Assembly (NCBI GenBank): GCA_027366525.1
Contig: DAHXKG010000013.1
Coordinates: 294 to 45,666 of the forward strand
DNA: 45,373 nt
Direction: 5' to 3'
Origin: a candidate division FCPU426 bacterium
GTDB lineage: Bacteria > Oederibacteriota > Muellerivitia > Muellerivitales > DAHXKG01
In this document: positions 23,978 to 33,505 of the stretch, in pieces
How the letters are laid out: each line of letters opens with the position of its first letter
How positions within the stretch are numbered: position 1 is the first letter of the stretch
The notes under the pieces: model-generated
Databases searched by the model: none
What the model was told of the DNA's origin: nothing
Seen by the model: the letters and a program-made list of their open reading frames with translations, nothing else
Translations under genes and position numbers: made by a program

Positions 23978-25612
23978 ATGCACCATTTATATCTACTTTC
24001 TCTTGTAGCTTCCTGCGTAATCAGCCTTGGTGTTACCCCTCTCTTTATTTACTGGGCAAAACGTCGAAATTATTTAGATCATCCTACTCATCGAAAAAAT
24101 CACGAAAAACCCGTTGCCTATCTTGGCGGATTAGCTATTTTTATTACCGTACTTGTGACTTTAGGAATTAATGCTTGGCTAAACCCCAACCCACTTTTAA
24201 AACAGTTAACTTCTCCTAGTATTCGAAAACTCGAATATATTCTCATTTGTACTTTGGGTATGCTTTTTATTGGATTATGGGATGACTTAGGAAAACCACC
24301 TATTCGATATAAGTTTTTAGGACAACTTTTTTTTACATCTTTATTTGTTTTCGGAGGTTATCGTTTTGATTTTTTTTATATTTCAAAATTAATAGCATTC
24401 CATTTAGGAATTTTTGCAATTCCCTTCACCATTTTTTGGATGCTTTCAATTATAAACGCAATCAATATGATTGATGGACTCGATGGCCTTGCTGCATCGG
24501 TAACCATTGGGAGTCTATTTTTTATTAGTATGGCTGCCGGTGTATTGGGTAATTCTCATGAGTGCATCTTAAGTTTAGCCACTTTGGGTGCTCTGTTAGG
24601 CTGGATTGGCTATAATTGGTCCCCAGCAAAAATGTACCTGGGAGACTCCGGATCAAATGCCTTAGGCATGTTGATCGCTGGACTCTTAGCATCTTTGGGA
24701 TGTACTCAACCCGTCTTCCCCCTGCATCCGCTTTCACACCCCAAAGTTTTTCAAGCTTTTCCATATCAAATTATTGTTGTCACCTTAATGGTTGCTTATC
24801 CGGTTATTGAAATCATACTTTCCGTCTTTCGTCGATTATTGCGTGGAAGTCCCATTAGTCGAGCCGATAAAGGTCATATTCATCACCGGTTTCTCAAGCT
24901 GGGTTGGTCTCCTGCAGCTATTTGCGGAATTTTGCTTTTAAGTTCGCTTTTCCCCGGAACCGCCGCCCTAGCTATTTTAACCCATGAATATGAATTGGCC
25001 ATTGGACTGTTGCTTATTTTTGGCTTGTTATTTGGAATTTCACTTCCCTTGCTCGGATTTTTAAATTTCCTGGAACCAAAAAGTTTGATCCTACGTCGCC
25101 CTCATTTTTTGATTGCCAATCACTTTATCCAAATGCAGGAATTAAAGCTTCCACTTATTCATGATCCAGAAGAAATTTTTACATTACTCACCCAAACTTG
25201 CATTGAATTCGGAGTTCAAGGATACAAAATATCAGTCCCTTCTAAAAAAATAGAACATTCTTGGGAACGACCCTTGGATGAACATCGAGCTTACTTAACT
25301 TACCTCAAAACAGATCTCACACATCCAGATCTAAAACAGTTTCACGATAAAATCTTTCTTGAAAACAATGATGGAAAAGCCTATTGGATTTTTGACCCTT
25401 ATACGGAAGAAGTTGACCTTGATATTGAATATCGAGTTCTCATCAGTGACCTTATGAAAAAAGTACTCTTACATCTCGCTCATTTATCTCTTACTACCGC
25501 AACTCATTCAGAAACGCAAGTTCATCCCCAAGTACGAATAAGTTCCAAATTATTAAACCGTCAGGATCCCTTGACACATCCTCGAAGTTCATCTGCCAAA
25601 CATAAAACCTAA
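23978..25612 (+). CDS. WecA/TagO-like polyprenyl-phosphate HexNAc-1-phosphate transferase with extra C-terminal domain
   Basis: This integral membrane enzyme starts glycan synthesis by moving a sugar-1-phosphate from a UDP-sugar to undecaprenyl phosphate. It has about ten membrane helices and the family motifs HEKPVAYLGGLA, LWDDLGKPPIRYKFLGQ (DD catalytic pair), INAINMIDGLDGLA, YLGDSGSNALGML and the His-rich GHIHHRFLKLGWS. The core ends near residue 360. The remaining ~180 residues form a soluble domain (HDPEEIFTLLTQTCIEFGVQGYK ... LHLAH) not present in E. coli WecA or B. subtilis TagO; similar tails, GAF-like in feel, are known to me only vaguely. It starts 27 bases after the Wzc gene, with AGAGG as the RBS. 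Confidence 0.9.
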   Translation: MHHLYLLSLVASCVISLGVTPLFIYWAKRRNYLDHPTHRKNHEKPVAYLGGLAIFITVLVTLGINAWLNPNPLLKQLTSPSIRKLEYILICTLGMLFIGLWDDLGKPPIRYKFLGQLFFTSLFVFGGYRFDFFYISKLIAFHLGIFAIPFTIFWMLSIINAINMIDGLDGLAASVTIGSLFFISMAAGVLGNSHECILSLATLGALLGWIGYNWSPAKMYLGDSGSNALGMLIAGLLASLGCTQPVFPLHPLSHPKVFQAFPYQIIVVTLMVAYPVIEIILSVFRRLLRGSPISRADKGHIHHRFLKLGWSPAAICGILLLSSLFPGTAALAILTHEYELAIGLLLIFGLLFGISLPLLGFLNFLEPKSLILRRPHFLIANHFIQMQELKLPLIHDPEEIFTLLTQTCIEFGVQGYKISVPSKKIEHSWERPLDEHRAYLTYLKTDLTHPDLKQFHDKIFLENNDGKAYWIFDPYTEEVDLDIEYRVLISDLMKKVLLHLAHLSLTTATHSETQVHPQVRISSKLLNRQDPLTHPRSSSAKHKT

Positions 25613-25637
25613 ATTTTTTAAATTATTTCAGATTAGA

Positions 25638-26744
25638 TCATGATTTTGAAATCGATGATGTGATGTTTAAATTGTTGAGAATTTTTTCACACCCACTTAA
25701 TACTTCAGCAACTGAAATAGAAAGAATACATTGTTTTTGTTTTAAAATGCAATCATCTAGCTCACAACCTTCACATTCTATCGGTGTTCGATAAATGTGA
25801 TGCCCTTGTCCATAGGGATACCATAGCCCTGGATACTGTGCTGATGAAAAAATGGCAATGCAGGAAATGCCGACAGAAGCAGCCAAATGCATTGTACCTG
25901 TATCATTACCACAATAAAGCCAACAACGCTGAAGTGCAATGGCAGATAACCGAACTGATACTTTTCCTGCAAAATTATAGCCACAATTTAACCTTTTAAT
26001 CAAATCCTGACCTAAATCAAAATCATCCACCCCTCCTAGAATTACAGGCCAAATTGAATATTTTTCAATTAATACAGTCAGCACCTTTTGATATCGCTCC
26101 AAAGGCCAAATGGAAATTGATCGATTGGATGCAATTCCACAAGCTATCCATGGTCTTGAAAAATCATTTGGCAATTTGCTAATAATTGTTTGAAATGACT
26201 TTTCTTCTTCAGAAGTCAAATTAATACTGGGATTACCACAATTAATATCGGGCACCTTTAGTCCTGAAGCTTTTAGCCGCAATAAAAATCGATCGGCCTC
26301 CCGCTCTACCAATGGCAAAAACGAGTTGGGCTGACGTGGAGGCAATGGAAAATCTTCTTTAATTCCAATTGTTTTTTTGATACCAACCAGTTTAAAAAAA
26401 ATGGAATCTCTCTTTTTTTGCCATCCTGTTCTTCCCGATGGGGCAAAATATACCAGAAGATCAAATTTAGTTTTTCGGATCATGAACACAATTTTTAAAA
26501 AATTAAAAAAACTTTTAAAGCCTTGAATTCGTGATGAGTAATGAAAATATCCAGAAAAAAAATCCGAATGATCAAAAATCTGTTCCGCCGTTACTTTTTT
26601 ACTTTGATTCTCTGAATTTGAAAGAAGAAAAAGTGTTGCATACGGGAAATTTTCTTTCAGAACCCATATCGAAGGTACCATAATAAGCATGTCACCTAAT
26701 GAACCTATTCTAAAAATCAAAATTTTTTTGACTTTTTCACTCAT
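25638..26744 (-). CDS. GT9-family glycosyltransferase (heptosyltransferase-like)
   Basis: This GT-B enzyme is of the ADP-heptose:LPS heptosyltransferase family. The N-terminus has ILIFRIGSLGDMLIMVPSI, the family opening. The C-terminal half shows PWIACGIASNRS, WPVILGGVDDFDLG and the signature YCGNDTGTMHLAASVGISCIAIF followed by PGLWYPYGQGH. A Cys-rich segment CEGCELDDCILKQKQC near the end resembles that of other GT9 enzymes. It is convergent with the WecA-like gene with only 25 bases between. It lies 319 bases beyond the polymerase gene on the same strand, so it may have its own promoter. Confidence 0.9.
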   Translation of the reverse strand: MSEKVKKILIFRIGSLGDMLIMVPSIWVLKENFPYATLFLLSNSENQSKKVTAEQIFDHSDFFSGYFHYSSRIQGFKSFFNFLKIVFMIRKTKFDLLVYFAPSGRTGWQKKRDSIFFKLVGIKKTIGIKEDFPLPPRQPNSFLPLVEREADRFLLRLKASGLKVPDINCGNPSINLTSEEEKSFQTIISKLPNDFSRPWIACGIASNRSISIWPLERYQKVLTVLIEKYSIWPVILGGVDDFDLGQDLIKRLNCGYNFAGKVSVRLSAIALQRCWLYCGNDTGTMHLAASVGISCIAIFSSAQYPGLWYPYGQGHHIYRTPIECEGCELDDCILKQKQCILSISVAEVLSGCEKILNNLNITSSISKS

Positions 26745-27063
26745 TTATAATCCACCCAAATCATCAAATTCAGATTTTCTTTACAATAATTGAAATATTT
26801 TAATTTCATTGACTTTAAAAAATGGCACCTTAAAAACTTTATTACTTTAATACACCTAAATCAGTTATTTTATTCTTAAGAAGTTCTGAATTTCAGTGAT
26901 AAATCAAAAAAATTCAGAACGGACATTCTGGAACTTGTTTTTGTATCCAATATGTACTCTCTATCTATCAAAGTTCAAAACCATTTTTTCACCATTTGTG
27001 TTCAATTGTAGCCTTTGCTCTTGTGATATTATCAATGTATAATATCTAACGTTTAATCTTGAA
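26745..27063. other. 319-base gap with an 11-bp inverted repeat
   Basis: No gene is seen. The main structure is the inverted repeat at 26883-26920, which lies downstream of the polymerase gene and upstream of the GT9 gene. Confidence 0.4.
26883..26920 (-). repeat. 11-bp perfect inverted repeat, 16-base loop
   Basis: GTTCTGAATTT at 26883-26893 and AAATTCAGAAC at 26910-26920. Its position suits a transcript end for the minus-strand operon or an operator for the GT9 gene, but no U tract follows the stem. Confidence 0.45.
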
Positions 27064-28428
27064 TTATTTATTCCTTGATTTCACTTGTTTTTTTATCCAC
27101 TCAAAAACTTTAAAGAGAATAAATAAAATCAATACATTTCTCAAAATAATCCAATCTGCTATTAAATTGGTTTGAAAAAAGAAAGCGATTGTGAGTGCAG
27201 CAGAAAAAACACATAATGAAAAAAAAACATTTCCCATTTTAAATAAAAGGCCTGAAACTTTTTCAAGAAAAACCAATAGGCCACCTAGTAATAGCCCCAT
27301 AAAGAAAGCTCCTGGAATACCCCAATCTGCGCATCCAAAAAATGGCCAATCCACCCCACGATCTCGCGAAGCCATTCCATAAAAATGTTCAATATATTGA
27401 AGGGGCTGACGATGTAAATATTTTTGATCTAAAAACACCTTGGGGACAACCCAATATAATGTTCGAACTATCGCTCTCCCCATCATCAGCGGTTGCGTGT
27501 TTTGTTTTTTTAAAATTCGAGCTATCGGGCGAATAATTAATGCCCGATGAGACATATTTCGGGCATATCTTTTCCCCCACGTGTGGAGTACTGGATGCGT
27601 TATTAAATACGATGCAATGGCAGAAACTTTAGTCAAAGGCGATAAATAATGAAAGCGATAGGAAGCAATCCGAATATCCAAGTACAATGGAAAAATGAAA
27701 CTATTTGCAAAAACAATTAGAGCAAGAGCACCTATCACAAATTTAAATTTTACTTTTTTTTCATTAATCAGATAAATGATGAAAATCAAGACCAAAAAAA
27801 AAGCCATTTCTCTTCGAGCGTAAATGAGTGCAAAAACAAATTCACTCAATAAAATGACCATAGAAATTAATTTATTTTTTCCTTTTAAAAAAGAAGTCAC
27901 ACTCCAAACCACACAAATATATTTAAATAATCCAATCATCATATTGATCGAGGTTAACCAATATGGCAATTTCACCCATGTTGATTTATTTATTCCTGAC
28001 AAAAATCCAGCTTTTAAATCAAAAAGTATTTGAAAAAAAAACGTACCAATAAAAAACAAGATCATAGATGTTGGGTCCACGAATAAAATAAAAGATGTAA
28101 TTACTTTTAAAAAACCACCCAAGTACTCTTGTGTACCATTTTTAATTTTGAATTTTGGGGTCCATGCACGCATTAAAAATAAGCCATAGATGAAAAAAAG
28201 AACAGCTCCGTAAGTCTCCAAGAGTATATACAAACTGACATCACTCAATTTGTGATTTCCATAATAAAATGAAATCCAAGGTGCAAATCCAAAAATCGCC
28301 GCATTGCTCCAAATTGCCAAATCAATTGTTGAAAAAATTTCAAAATTATTTCTAATTTTCAAAAATGTGAAAATACCAGTCAGACCGATTAAAAGGCCTA
28401 AAATTAATTCTATCGCCACGTTATTCAT
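27064..28428 (-). CDS. Wzy-like polysaccharide polymerase (multispanning membrane protein)
   Basis: The protein is highly hydrophobic, with about ten to twelve predicted membrane helices and a large loop between residues ~265 and 370 that contains RFHYLSPLTKVSA and MASRDRGVDWPFFGCADW. Size, topology and position inside a glycosyltransferase operon point to an O-antigen/exopolysaccharide polymerase, which joins flipped repeat units at the periplasmic face. Sequence motifs in this family are weak, so the call rests mainly on topology and context. ATG 28428 (MNNVAIELI) is preferred; an in-frame GTG at 28452 has no ribosome-binding site. It lies 66 bases after the upstream glycosyltransferase. 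Confidence 0.7.
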   Translation of the reverse strand: MNNVAIELILGLLIGLTGIFTFLKIRNNFEIFSTIDLAIWSNAAIFGFAPWISFYYGNHKLSDVSLYILLETYGAVLFFIYGLFLMRAWTPKFKIKNGTQEYLGGFLKVITSFILFVDPTSMILFFIGTFFFQILFDLKAGFLSGINKSTWVKLPYWLTSINMMIGLFKYICVVWSVTSFLKGKNKLISMVILLSEFVFALIYARREMAFFLVLIFIIYLINEKKVKFKFVIGALALIVFANSFIFPLYLDIRIASYRFHYLSPLTKVSAIASYLITHPVLHTWGKRYARNMSHRALIIRPIARILKKQNTQPLMMGRAIVRTLYWVVPKVFLDQKYLHRQPLQYIEHFYGMASRDRGVDWPFFGCADWGIPGAFFMGLLLGGLLVFLEKVSGLLFKMGNVFFSLCVFSAALTIAFFFQTNLIADWIILRNVLILFILFKVFEWIKKQVKSRNK

Positions 28429-28494
28429 TTTAAACAAATTCCATATAAACACATTTTTTTCATACTGAATATTCTAAAAAGTGAATTTTAAAAT

Positions 28495-29535
28495 TCATTG
28501 TAGCCCTATCATTAATATTTCCTGCATCCGTTCTGGATAACTATACTTGGATTTGATACATCGCATTCGTCCAGCTTGGGCAATTTTTTTTCTTAGTGAT
28601 TCATGCTTTAAATAAAATTTACATTTATCCACCAATTCTTCTTTTGTTTCAAAAAACTCGGCTTCTTTACCCTCTTGAAATAAAGATAAATGTTCTTGAG
28701 TTCGCTCCCCCAGCATAAACGCTCCACAAGCAGGAATTTCAATCGATCGCTGTGTTTGCAAATCAAAATTCATTTTTCTTAAAAAACACAAATTAATATC
28801 AAAACTACAAATCGTTTTCCCATAGTTTTTTCCTTCTATTGCTCTTCGCATGATTAATACATTACTATTCGTTTTTTGAATTCGTTCCCAGTCTGATCCA
28901 TAAATCACAACTTGAAGTCCCTGATTTCCTAGATATTGTAAATAAGAGAATCGATCATTCTCATATGTTCCAATAAATCCAATTGCGCCTCCAAATTTAT
29001 TTTTGAATTTTGATGAAATGCGATGCTGACGATGCGTACATGGATCATATCCATTTCCTTGAAACAAAACACGTTTAACTCCTATTTTTTGATGCCATTG
29101 AACAGCATACGATTTCGTTGTAACAAAGAGATCATAATATTTGGAGTGTTCAATAAATAATAGACTATTATTATGACGCATCTCCATATAATCGGGAGAA
29201 TACCCGATGACTTTAATAGCAGGAAATTGTTGTTTAATTCGCTTAATGGTCTGCGAAGAAACATAATTACCCTTGTCAATCCAAAGAACATCCCATGTTT
29301 TTTTAAAAGCCGTTTGCAAAATGGTTTGATTGATAACCTTTATCTGAAATTTTAAAGAAGGAAGAGTATGTTGATAACACCATTCATTAAGCCTTAAAAA
29401 AAAATTTATTTTTTCAGGTTGATGTTGAACGAGTGTTACTGAATGTCCATTTTTTTTTAAGGCTTGGTAACGTTGAAGACTGGTTCCGGAAGGAACACCT
29501 AAATATAAAATTTGAAGATGTTGTTTGTTCATCAT
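28495..29535 (-). CDS. CgeB-like glycosyltransferase (Glyco_trans_1_2)
   Basis: This GT-B-like protein is related to spore-maturation protein CgeB and similar capsule transferases. The N-terminal half contains ILYLGVPSGTSLQRYQALKK and WDVLWIDKGNY. The C-terminal part has IGFIGTYENDRFSYL, VVIYGSDWE and the hallmark QRSIEIPACGAFMLGERTQEH followed by FQEGKEAEFF. Length 346 is normal for the group. Its ATG overlaps the stop of the upstream GT4 gene by four bases, so the two are translationally coupled. The sugar is unknown. Confidence 0.82.
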   Translation of the reverse strand: MMNKQHLQILYLGVPSGTSLQRYQALKKNGHSVTLVQHQPEKINFFLRLNEWCYQHTLPSLKFQIKVINQTILQTAFKKTWDVLWIDKGNYVSSQTIKRIKQQFPAIKVIGYSPDYMEMRHNNSLLFIEHSKYYDLFVTTKSYAVQWHQKIGVKRVLFQGNGYDPCTHRQHRISSKFKNKFGGAIGFIGTYENDRFSYLQYLGNQGLQVVIYGSDWERIQKTNSNVLIMRRAIEGKNYGKTICSFDINLCFLRKMNFDLQTQRSIEIPACGAFMLGERTQEHLSLFQEGKEAEFFETKEELVDKCKFYLKHESLRKKIAQAGRMRCIKSKYSYPERMQEILMIGLQ

Positions 29536-30668
29536 GTTGTTAAAGTTTCTAAAAATTGATTATATCGATTTCCATACGCTCGCCAAGACATTTTTTCAAG
29601 ACTATTATTTGAAATTTGTCGTAAGCCCTTTTGTTGTCGAGCTATTTCCACAACTTTTTCAATTCCTCTTTTAAGACTTTCAACATCATTGGATGGAACA
29701 ACAGTTATTAGTTTTTTTTCAGTAGGTGTTAAAATTTCCATCAAATCTTCTCCACCAGTTTTATCCGAACAAACAATCGGAAGACCACAGGCAAGCGCTT
29801 GGCCAAGAACTAGTGCCATTCCTTCTTCCCGAGACGGCAAAACAAAGAGATGGGCTTGGGCATAAATCAATGCCAACTGGGTTTGATCAACCTTTCCTAT
29901 ATGTTTAAAATTTTCTAATCTCGGAAACGGACAATCACCAAGTATTCCCACATGTACAAGCTGATAAGTACTTTTGTATAATGCTTGGCTCAATAAATCA
30001 CATCCTTTCCGATAACTCCAAGTTCCTGCCATGCAAATCACTAAGGGGGCTAGTGGTGGAGCTATTGTCGGTTTAAAATGAATTAAAGAAGTTCCGTAAG
30101 GATTACGAAAAATTTTTTTAGCAGAAACACCTTCTTCAATCATGCTTTTAAAAACATGGTGGGATGGAACCACAATGATGTCGGCAACTGCATAGTCCCG
30201 CAATTCTCGAAAAATTGCTGAGTTTGAAACAGTTACTGCTTTTTTATTAAGATTAGCACAAACCTGATCCATGATTTTTTTTTGAGATTGAATATGTCTG
30301 GATCCTCTCTCAATTAAAATTTTTGCATTCCACTTTTTTTTAGCGAGAACGACACTCCGGTAAAAACATCCAGACATGGCAATCACAATATCACAGGGTT
30401 CCATAGTTTCGGATACGATTAGATCCATTAACCAAATTGAAAAATTATTTGCTTTGTCTCCTAAGAAACTCCCACCGGTTAAACGTGCTATTAAGTAATG
30501 TAACCCCAACGTCCAAACAGGCCGTGCACATTGGGGGGGTAATCCAAATTGAGAAGTTCGAAATTTTGGAACATATGAATAAAATCGAACCTCATGTCCT
30601 AGCATTGATAATTCACGAGCCAAATCACAAACGTGAAATCGTCCTGGCGTAAGAATATTAATTCTCAT
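29532..30668 (-). CDS. GT4-family glycosyltransferase
   Basis: This is a GT-B glycosyltransferase. The N-terminus shows MRINILTPGRFHVCDLAREL and the acceptor-domain stretch IVIAMSGCFYRS; LIERGSRH follows. The C-terminal domain shows CMAGTWSYRKGCDLL and the nucleotide-binding PSREEGMALVLGQALACGLPIVCSD, the E...E motif region. The 378-residue length is normal. It starts 17 bases after the flippase gene and overlaps the CgeB-like gene, within the minus-strand polysaccharide operon. Confidence 0.9.
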   Translation of the reverse strand: MRINILTPGRFHVCDLARELSMLGHEVRFYSYVPKFRTSQFGLPPQCARPVWTLGLHYLIARLTGGSFLGDKANNFSIWLMDLIVSETMEPCDIVIAMSGCFYRSVVLAKKKWNAKILIERGSRHIQSQKKIMDQVCANLNKKAVTVSNSAIFRELRDYAVADIIVVPSHHVFKSMIEEGVSAKKIFRNPYGTSLIHFKPTIAPPLAPLVICMAGTWSYRKGCDLLSQALYKSTYQLVHVGILGDCPFPRLENFKHIGKVDQTQLALIYAQAHLFVLPSREEGMALVLGQALACGLPIVCSDKTGGEDLMEILTPTEKKLITVVPSNDVESLKRGIEKVVEIARQQKGLRQISNNSLEKMSWRAYGNRYNQFLETLTT

Positions 30669-30685
30669 TCCTAAGTTACTCCTTA

Positions 30686-32122
30686 CTAAATTTTATTGTT
30701 CATCCATCGCTTCATTAAAGTACTCATTAACAATCTACCTCCTCCTAAATCGCTTTTCCACCATAGTAAGGCACTCAAAATAACAAATCCAAACATTAGA
30801 CCCAGTTGTATTGTCAACACTGTTGTTATTGACAATCTCCAGCATAAAATCCAAGCACCTGCATTTAAAACTATAGGAACTATAAATTTTTTTAAGTGGC
30901 CTTTGAATATAGAACTATATACCCACGCCATGTAAGTGAAACTTCCTATTAAAGTTCCTAAAGCAAATCCAATACTTGCACCGATAACTTGATCCATCAG
31001 AGCCCCCTGCCAAGTCAAGATTCCATTTAAAACCACTTGTATTGTGGATGCGATGACTAATTTTTGATATTTTCCATTCGCGGTTAACCAAGCAGATCCC
31101 ACTACCCAAAATCCACGAAATATAAGCCCGCTACTTAATATGATTGCTAATGGAATTGCGGGAAACCATTGAGACGGTAAAACCAATTGCATTAAATCCT
31201 GAAACAATAACGCTTGTGTTCCACATACAATAAACACAATTGCGGTGAGTATATGTGCAGATTTTAGTGCCACTTGATTCAATAAAACTGGTTTATGGTT
31301 AATATACGTAAAACTGGGAAATAATATTTCTTTTAAATTAATTGCCAAAAGAAAAATCAGTTGATTGGCAATCATCCACCCCCAAGAAAAAAAACCCGTA
31401 TTTTGATTTCCAAGATAAATTCCGCAAATAAAAATAGGAAGTTGAGTTTGTAATCCGAATAAAAGTCCTGTAATGGCAATGGTTAGTGAAGGATATATAA
31501 GTAATCGAATTGTATTCCAGTTTGGATGTTCAAAACGGAACGAAGCCCCTTGCCGATACATGATAATCATGTTAATAATTTGCTTCGGAATCAATGGAAC
31601 AATTAACGCATATGGACCCCATCCTAACCAAGCTAAAAAAATAACTAATGGCGTGAAAACCATCCCTCCTATAAATTGCGAAAATGCAATGCTTTTATAG
31701 TTCAATTTACTCTTGAGATCCGCAGCCAAAATCGTAGCGGGAGCTCCTATTAAATTTGCCACTGCAAGAATTAGAAGAAGATTTCCATCAATATTTTTTT
31801 TGTAAAAAAAATTTATCAGCGCAATCAAAGCGATTATCAACGAAGTGAGTAATGAAAATGTTCCTGAGAGCCAAAAAGCTTGACCAGATTCTTGATTAAC
31901 CTTTTTCCGTTGCAAAAGAACATCACCAATACCTCCCACTGATAGTATGGCGGTAAACGCAATTACTGATTGGACCCAATTAGCTATTCCAACATCCTTC
32001 GGCAATAAAAGCCATGTAAGAGCCAGTTGACCTAAAACGGTCACAACTTTGTTTAGACTAGAAAAAAAAACACTCCAAAATGCGTTCTTGATCGTTTGAT
32101 ATCTAATGTCCATAGAATACAC
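30686..32122 (-). CDS. Wzx-type polysaccharide flippase (MOP/PST family)
   Basis: This integral membrane protein of about 12-14 helices moves undecaprenyl-linked repeat units across the inner membrane. The N-terminus TIKNAFWSVFFSSLNKVVTVLGQ and the VGIANWVQSV, GIGDVLLQRK blocks are typical of the polysaccharide transporter family. GTG 32122 is accepted as start because AAGG lies 6 bases ahead on the coding strand; ATG 32113 is an alternative three codons in. It shares an operon with the Wzy-like polymerase. A second flippase at 38150 is a distant paralogue. Confidence 0.88.
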   Translation of the reverse strand: MYSMDIRYQTIKNAFWSVFFSSLNKVVTVLGQLALTWLLLPKDVGIANWVQSVIAFTAILSVGGIGDVLLQRKKVNQESGQAFWLSGTFSLLTSLIIALIALINFFYKKNIDGNLLLILAVANLIGAPATILAADLKSKLNYKSIAFSQFIGGMVFTPLVIFLAWLGWGPYALIVPLIPKQIINMIIMYRQGASFRFEHPNWNTIRLLIYPSLTIAITGLLFGLQTQLPIFICGIYLGNQNTGFFSWGWMIANQLIFLLAINLKEILFPSFTYINHKPVLLNQVALKSAHILTAIVFIVCGTQALLFQDLMQLVLPSQWFPAIPLAIILSSGLIFRGFWVVGSAWLTANGKYQKLVIASTIQVVLNGILTWQGALMDQVIGASIGFALGTLIGSFTYMAWVYSSIFKGHLKKFIVPIVLNAGAWILCWRLSITTVLTIQLGLMFGFVILSALLWWKSDLGGGRLLMSTLMKRWMNNKI

Positions 32123-32170
32123 TGATTACCTTAAGTTGGATCCGCAGATGCACGGTCTATATTTCAAAGT

Positions 32171-33337
32171 TCAGATAAAATGATTCATTGTACTTTGAAC
32201 CGCTTGATAAATACCTTCAACTGTGAATTGATTGTTGTAGAATAGACTAATAAGATTTCTTGCATGAATTCCCATTTGTTTGACTTGCATAGGTTGATTA
32301 ACTAATTTTTCAATATACAAAGCCAACGCATTAACATCTCCTTCAGGAAATACATAACCTGTAACTCCTGGTTTAACTAGATCAAATCGAGAACCCACGC
32401 CATCAGAAACAATCACTGGAAGCCCAAATTGCATGGCCTCATTCACCGCCAATCCCCAAGTTTCAAATTTTGAAGGTAATACCGCTAGATCCGCTGCCTG
32501 ATAAAACTTCCCCAGTTGAGATTGGTTAACAAATCCTTGAAAAATCAATTGATGAGGAAGATAACGGTGAGCAAAAGATTGAATCTCTTGGTTCATGGGG
32601 CCTTCGCCCATTAAAATGCACTTAATGTCATCTCTTTTAAGTTTTGCAATTGCTTGTAGAAGCAATAGTGGATTTTTACGTGGAATGAATTTTCCTGAAA
32701 AAATAATTACAAAATCAGTTGGCGCAAGGTTCAAGTCTCGACGGCTCTTTTCACGGCTAAACTGAGTGCGTTGTTTTTCAAACAAATCTGTGTCAACTGA
32801 ATATGGACAAAATGTCATTTGGGATTCAGAAATTCCATGCTGGATTAAATGACGCCTTGCATTTTCACCAATAACTCCAAAATGATGAATCTCTTTATAA
32901 AACCAAGACAAGTATGTTCTATGAATAATCTCTAAAGCAAAGGGGCGTCTTCTGTCAGTAAGTTCACCTTGAAAAATCAATCGATTTTTCAAGCGAGAGC
33001 GTAGTTGTCGTATCTGAACAGCAAATCCATAGGTGTACCCTTGAATAAGAATGCAGTCAAATGAATTCGATTTTAAAAAATCATATGCATGAGGAATTTT
33101 AATGGACCACGGATTATTCAAATTAGCATCATGTGAAATAAAAACACTTTTATACCCGCTCAATAAATCAATATCCCAAGTAATAGCTTTATTAAATCCA
33201 GGATCAAATCCATTCCTTAAACTATTATCACTGAAGAAGTATACCGTCATGTCTAATTGTGGTTTTAAAGCCAACTTTTTCCAAATAGGACAAAAATATT
33301 GTATCGGATGGGTTGTAAAAATACCAAGTTTGATCAT
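32171..33337 (-). CDS. GT4-family glycosyltransferase
   Basis: This is a GT-B enzyme. From Met at 33337 the protein begins MIKLGIFTTHPIQYFCPIW, a common start in this subgroup; an in-frame GTG at 33364 would add nine residues with no RBS. IFSGKFIPRKNPLLLLQAI opens the nucleotide-binding half, CILMGEGPM follows, and LPSKFETWGLAVNEAMQFGLPVIVSD carries the E...E motif. It is the first gene of the minus-strand operon that continues through flippase, GT4, CgeB-like GT and polymerase, with 48 bases to the flippase. Confidence 0.88.
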   Translation of the reverse strand: MIKLGIFTTHPIQYFCPIWKKLALKPQLDMTVYFFSDNSLRNGFDPGFNKAITWDIDLLSGYKSVFISHDANLNNPWSIKIPHAYDFLKSNSFDCILIQGYTYGFAVQIRQLRSRLKNRLIFQGELTDRRRPFALEIIHRTYLSWFYKEIHHFGVIGENARRHLIQHGISESQMTFCPYSVDTDLFEKQRTQFSREKSRRDLNLAPTDFVIIFSGKFIPRKNPLLLLQAIAKLKRDDIKCILMGEGPMNQEIQSFAHRYLPHQLIFQGFVNQSQLGKFYQAADLAVLPSKFETWGLAVNEAMQFGLPVIVSDGVGSRFDLVKPGVTGYVFPEGDVNALALYIEKLVNQPMQVKQMGIHARNLISLFYNNQFTVEGIYQAVQSTMNHFI

Positions 33338-33505
33338 CTTAATTTTTTCAAATAATTTTATCACATCACAAAAACAACTTATGAATAGCTTATCTTATTT
33401 CTTTTGATTTTGATATCAATTCAAAAATTGATTATTAATACTTTCCCATTGAATTCACGTTATTTTGTTCGTGTTTCTTTTACCATGATTATTTTTCAAC
33501 CGCGA

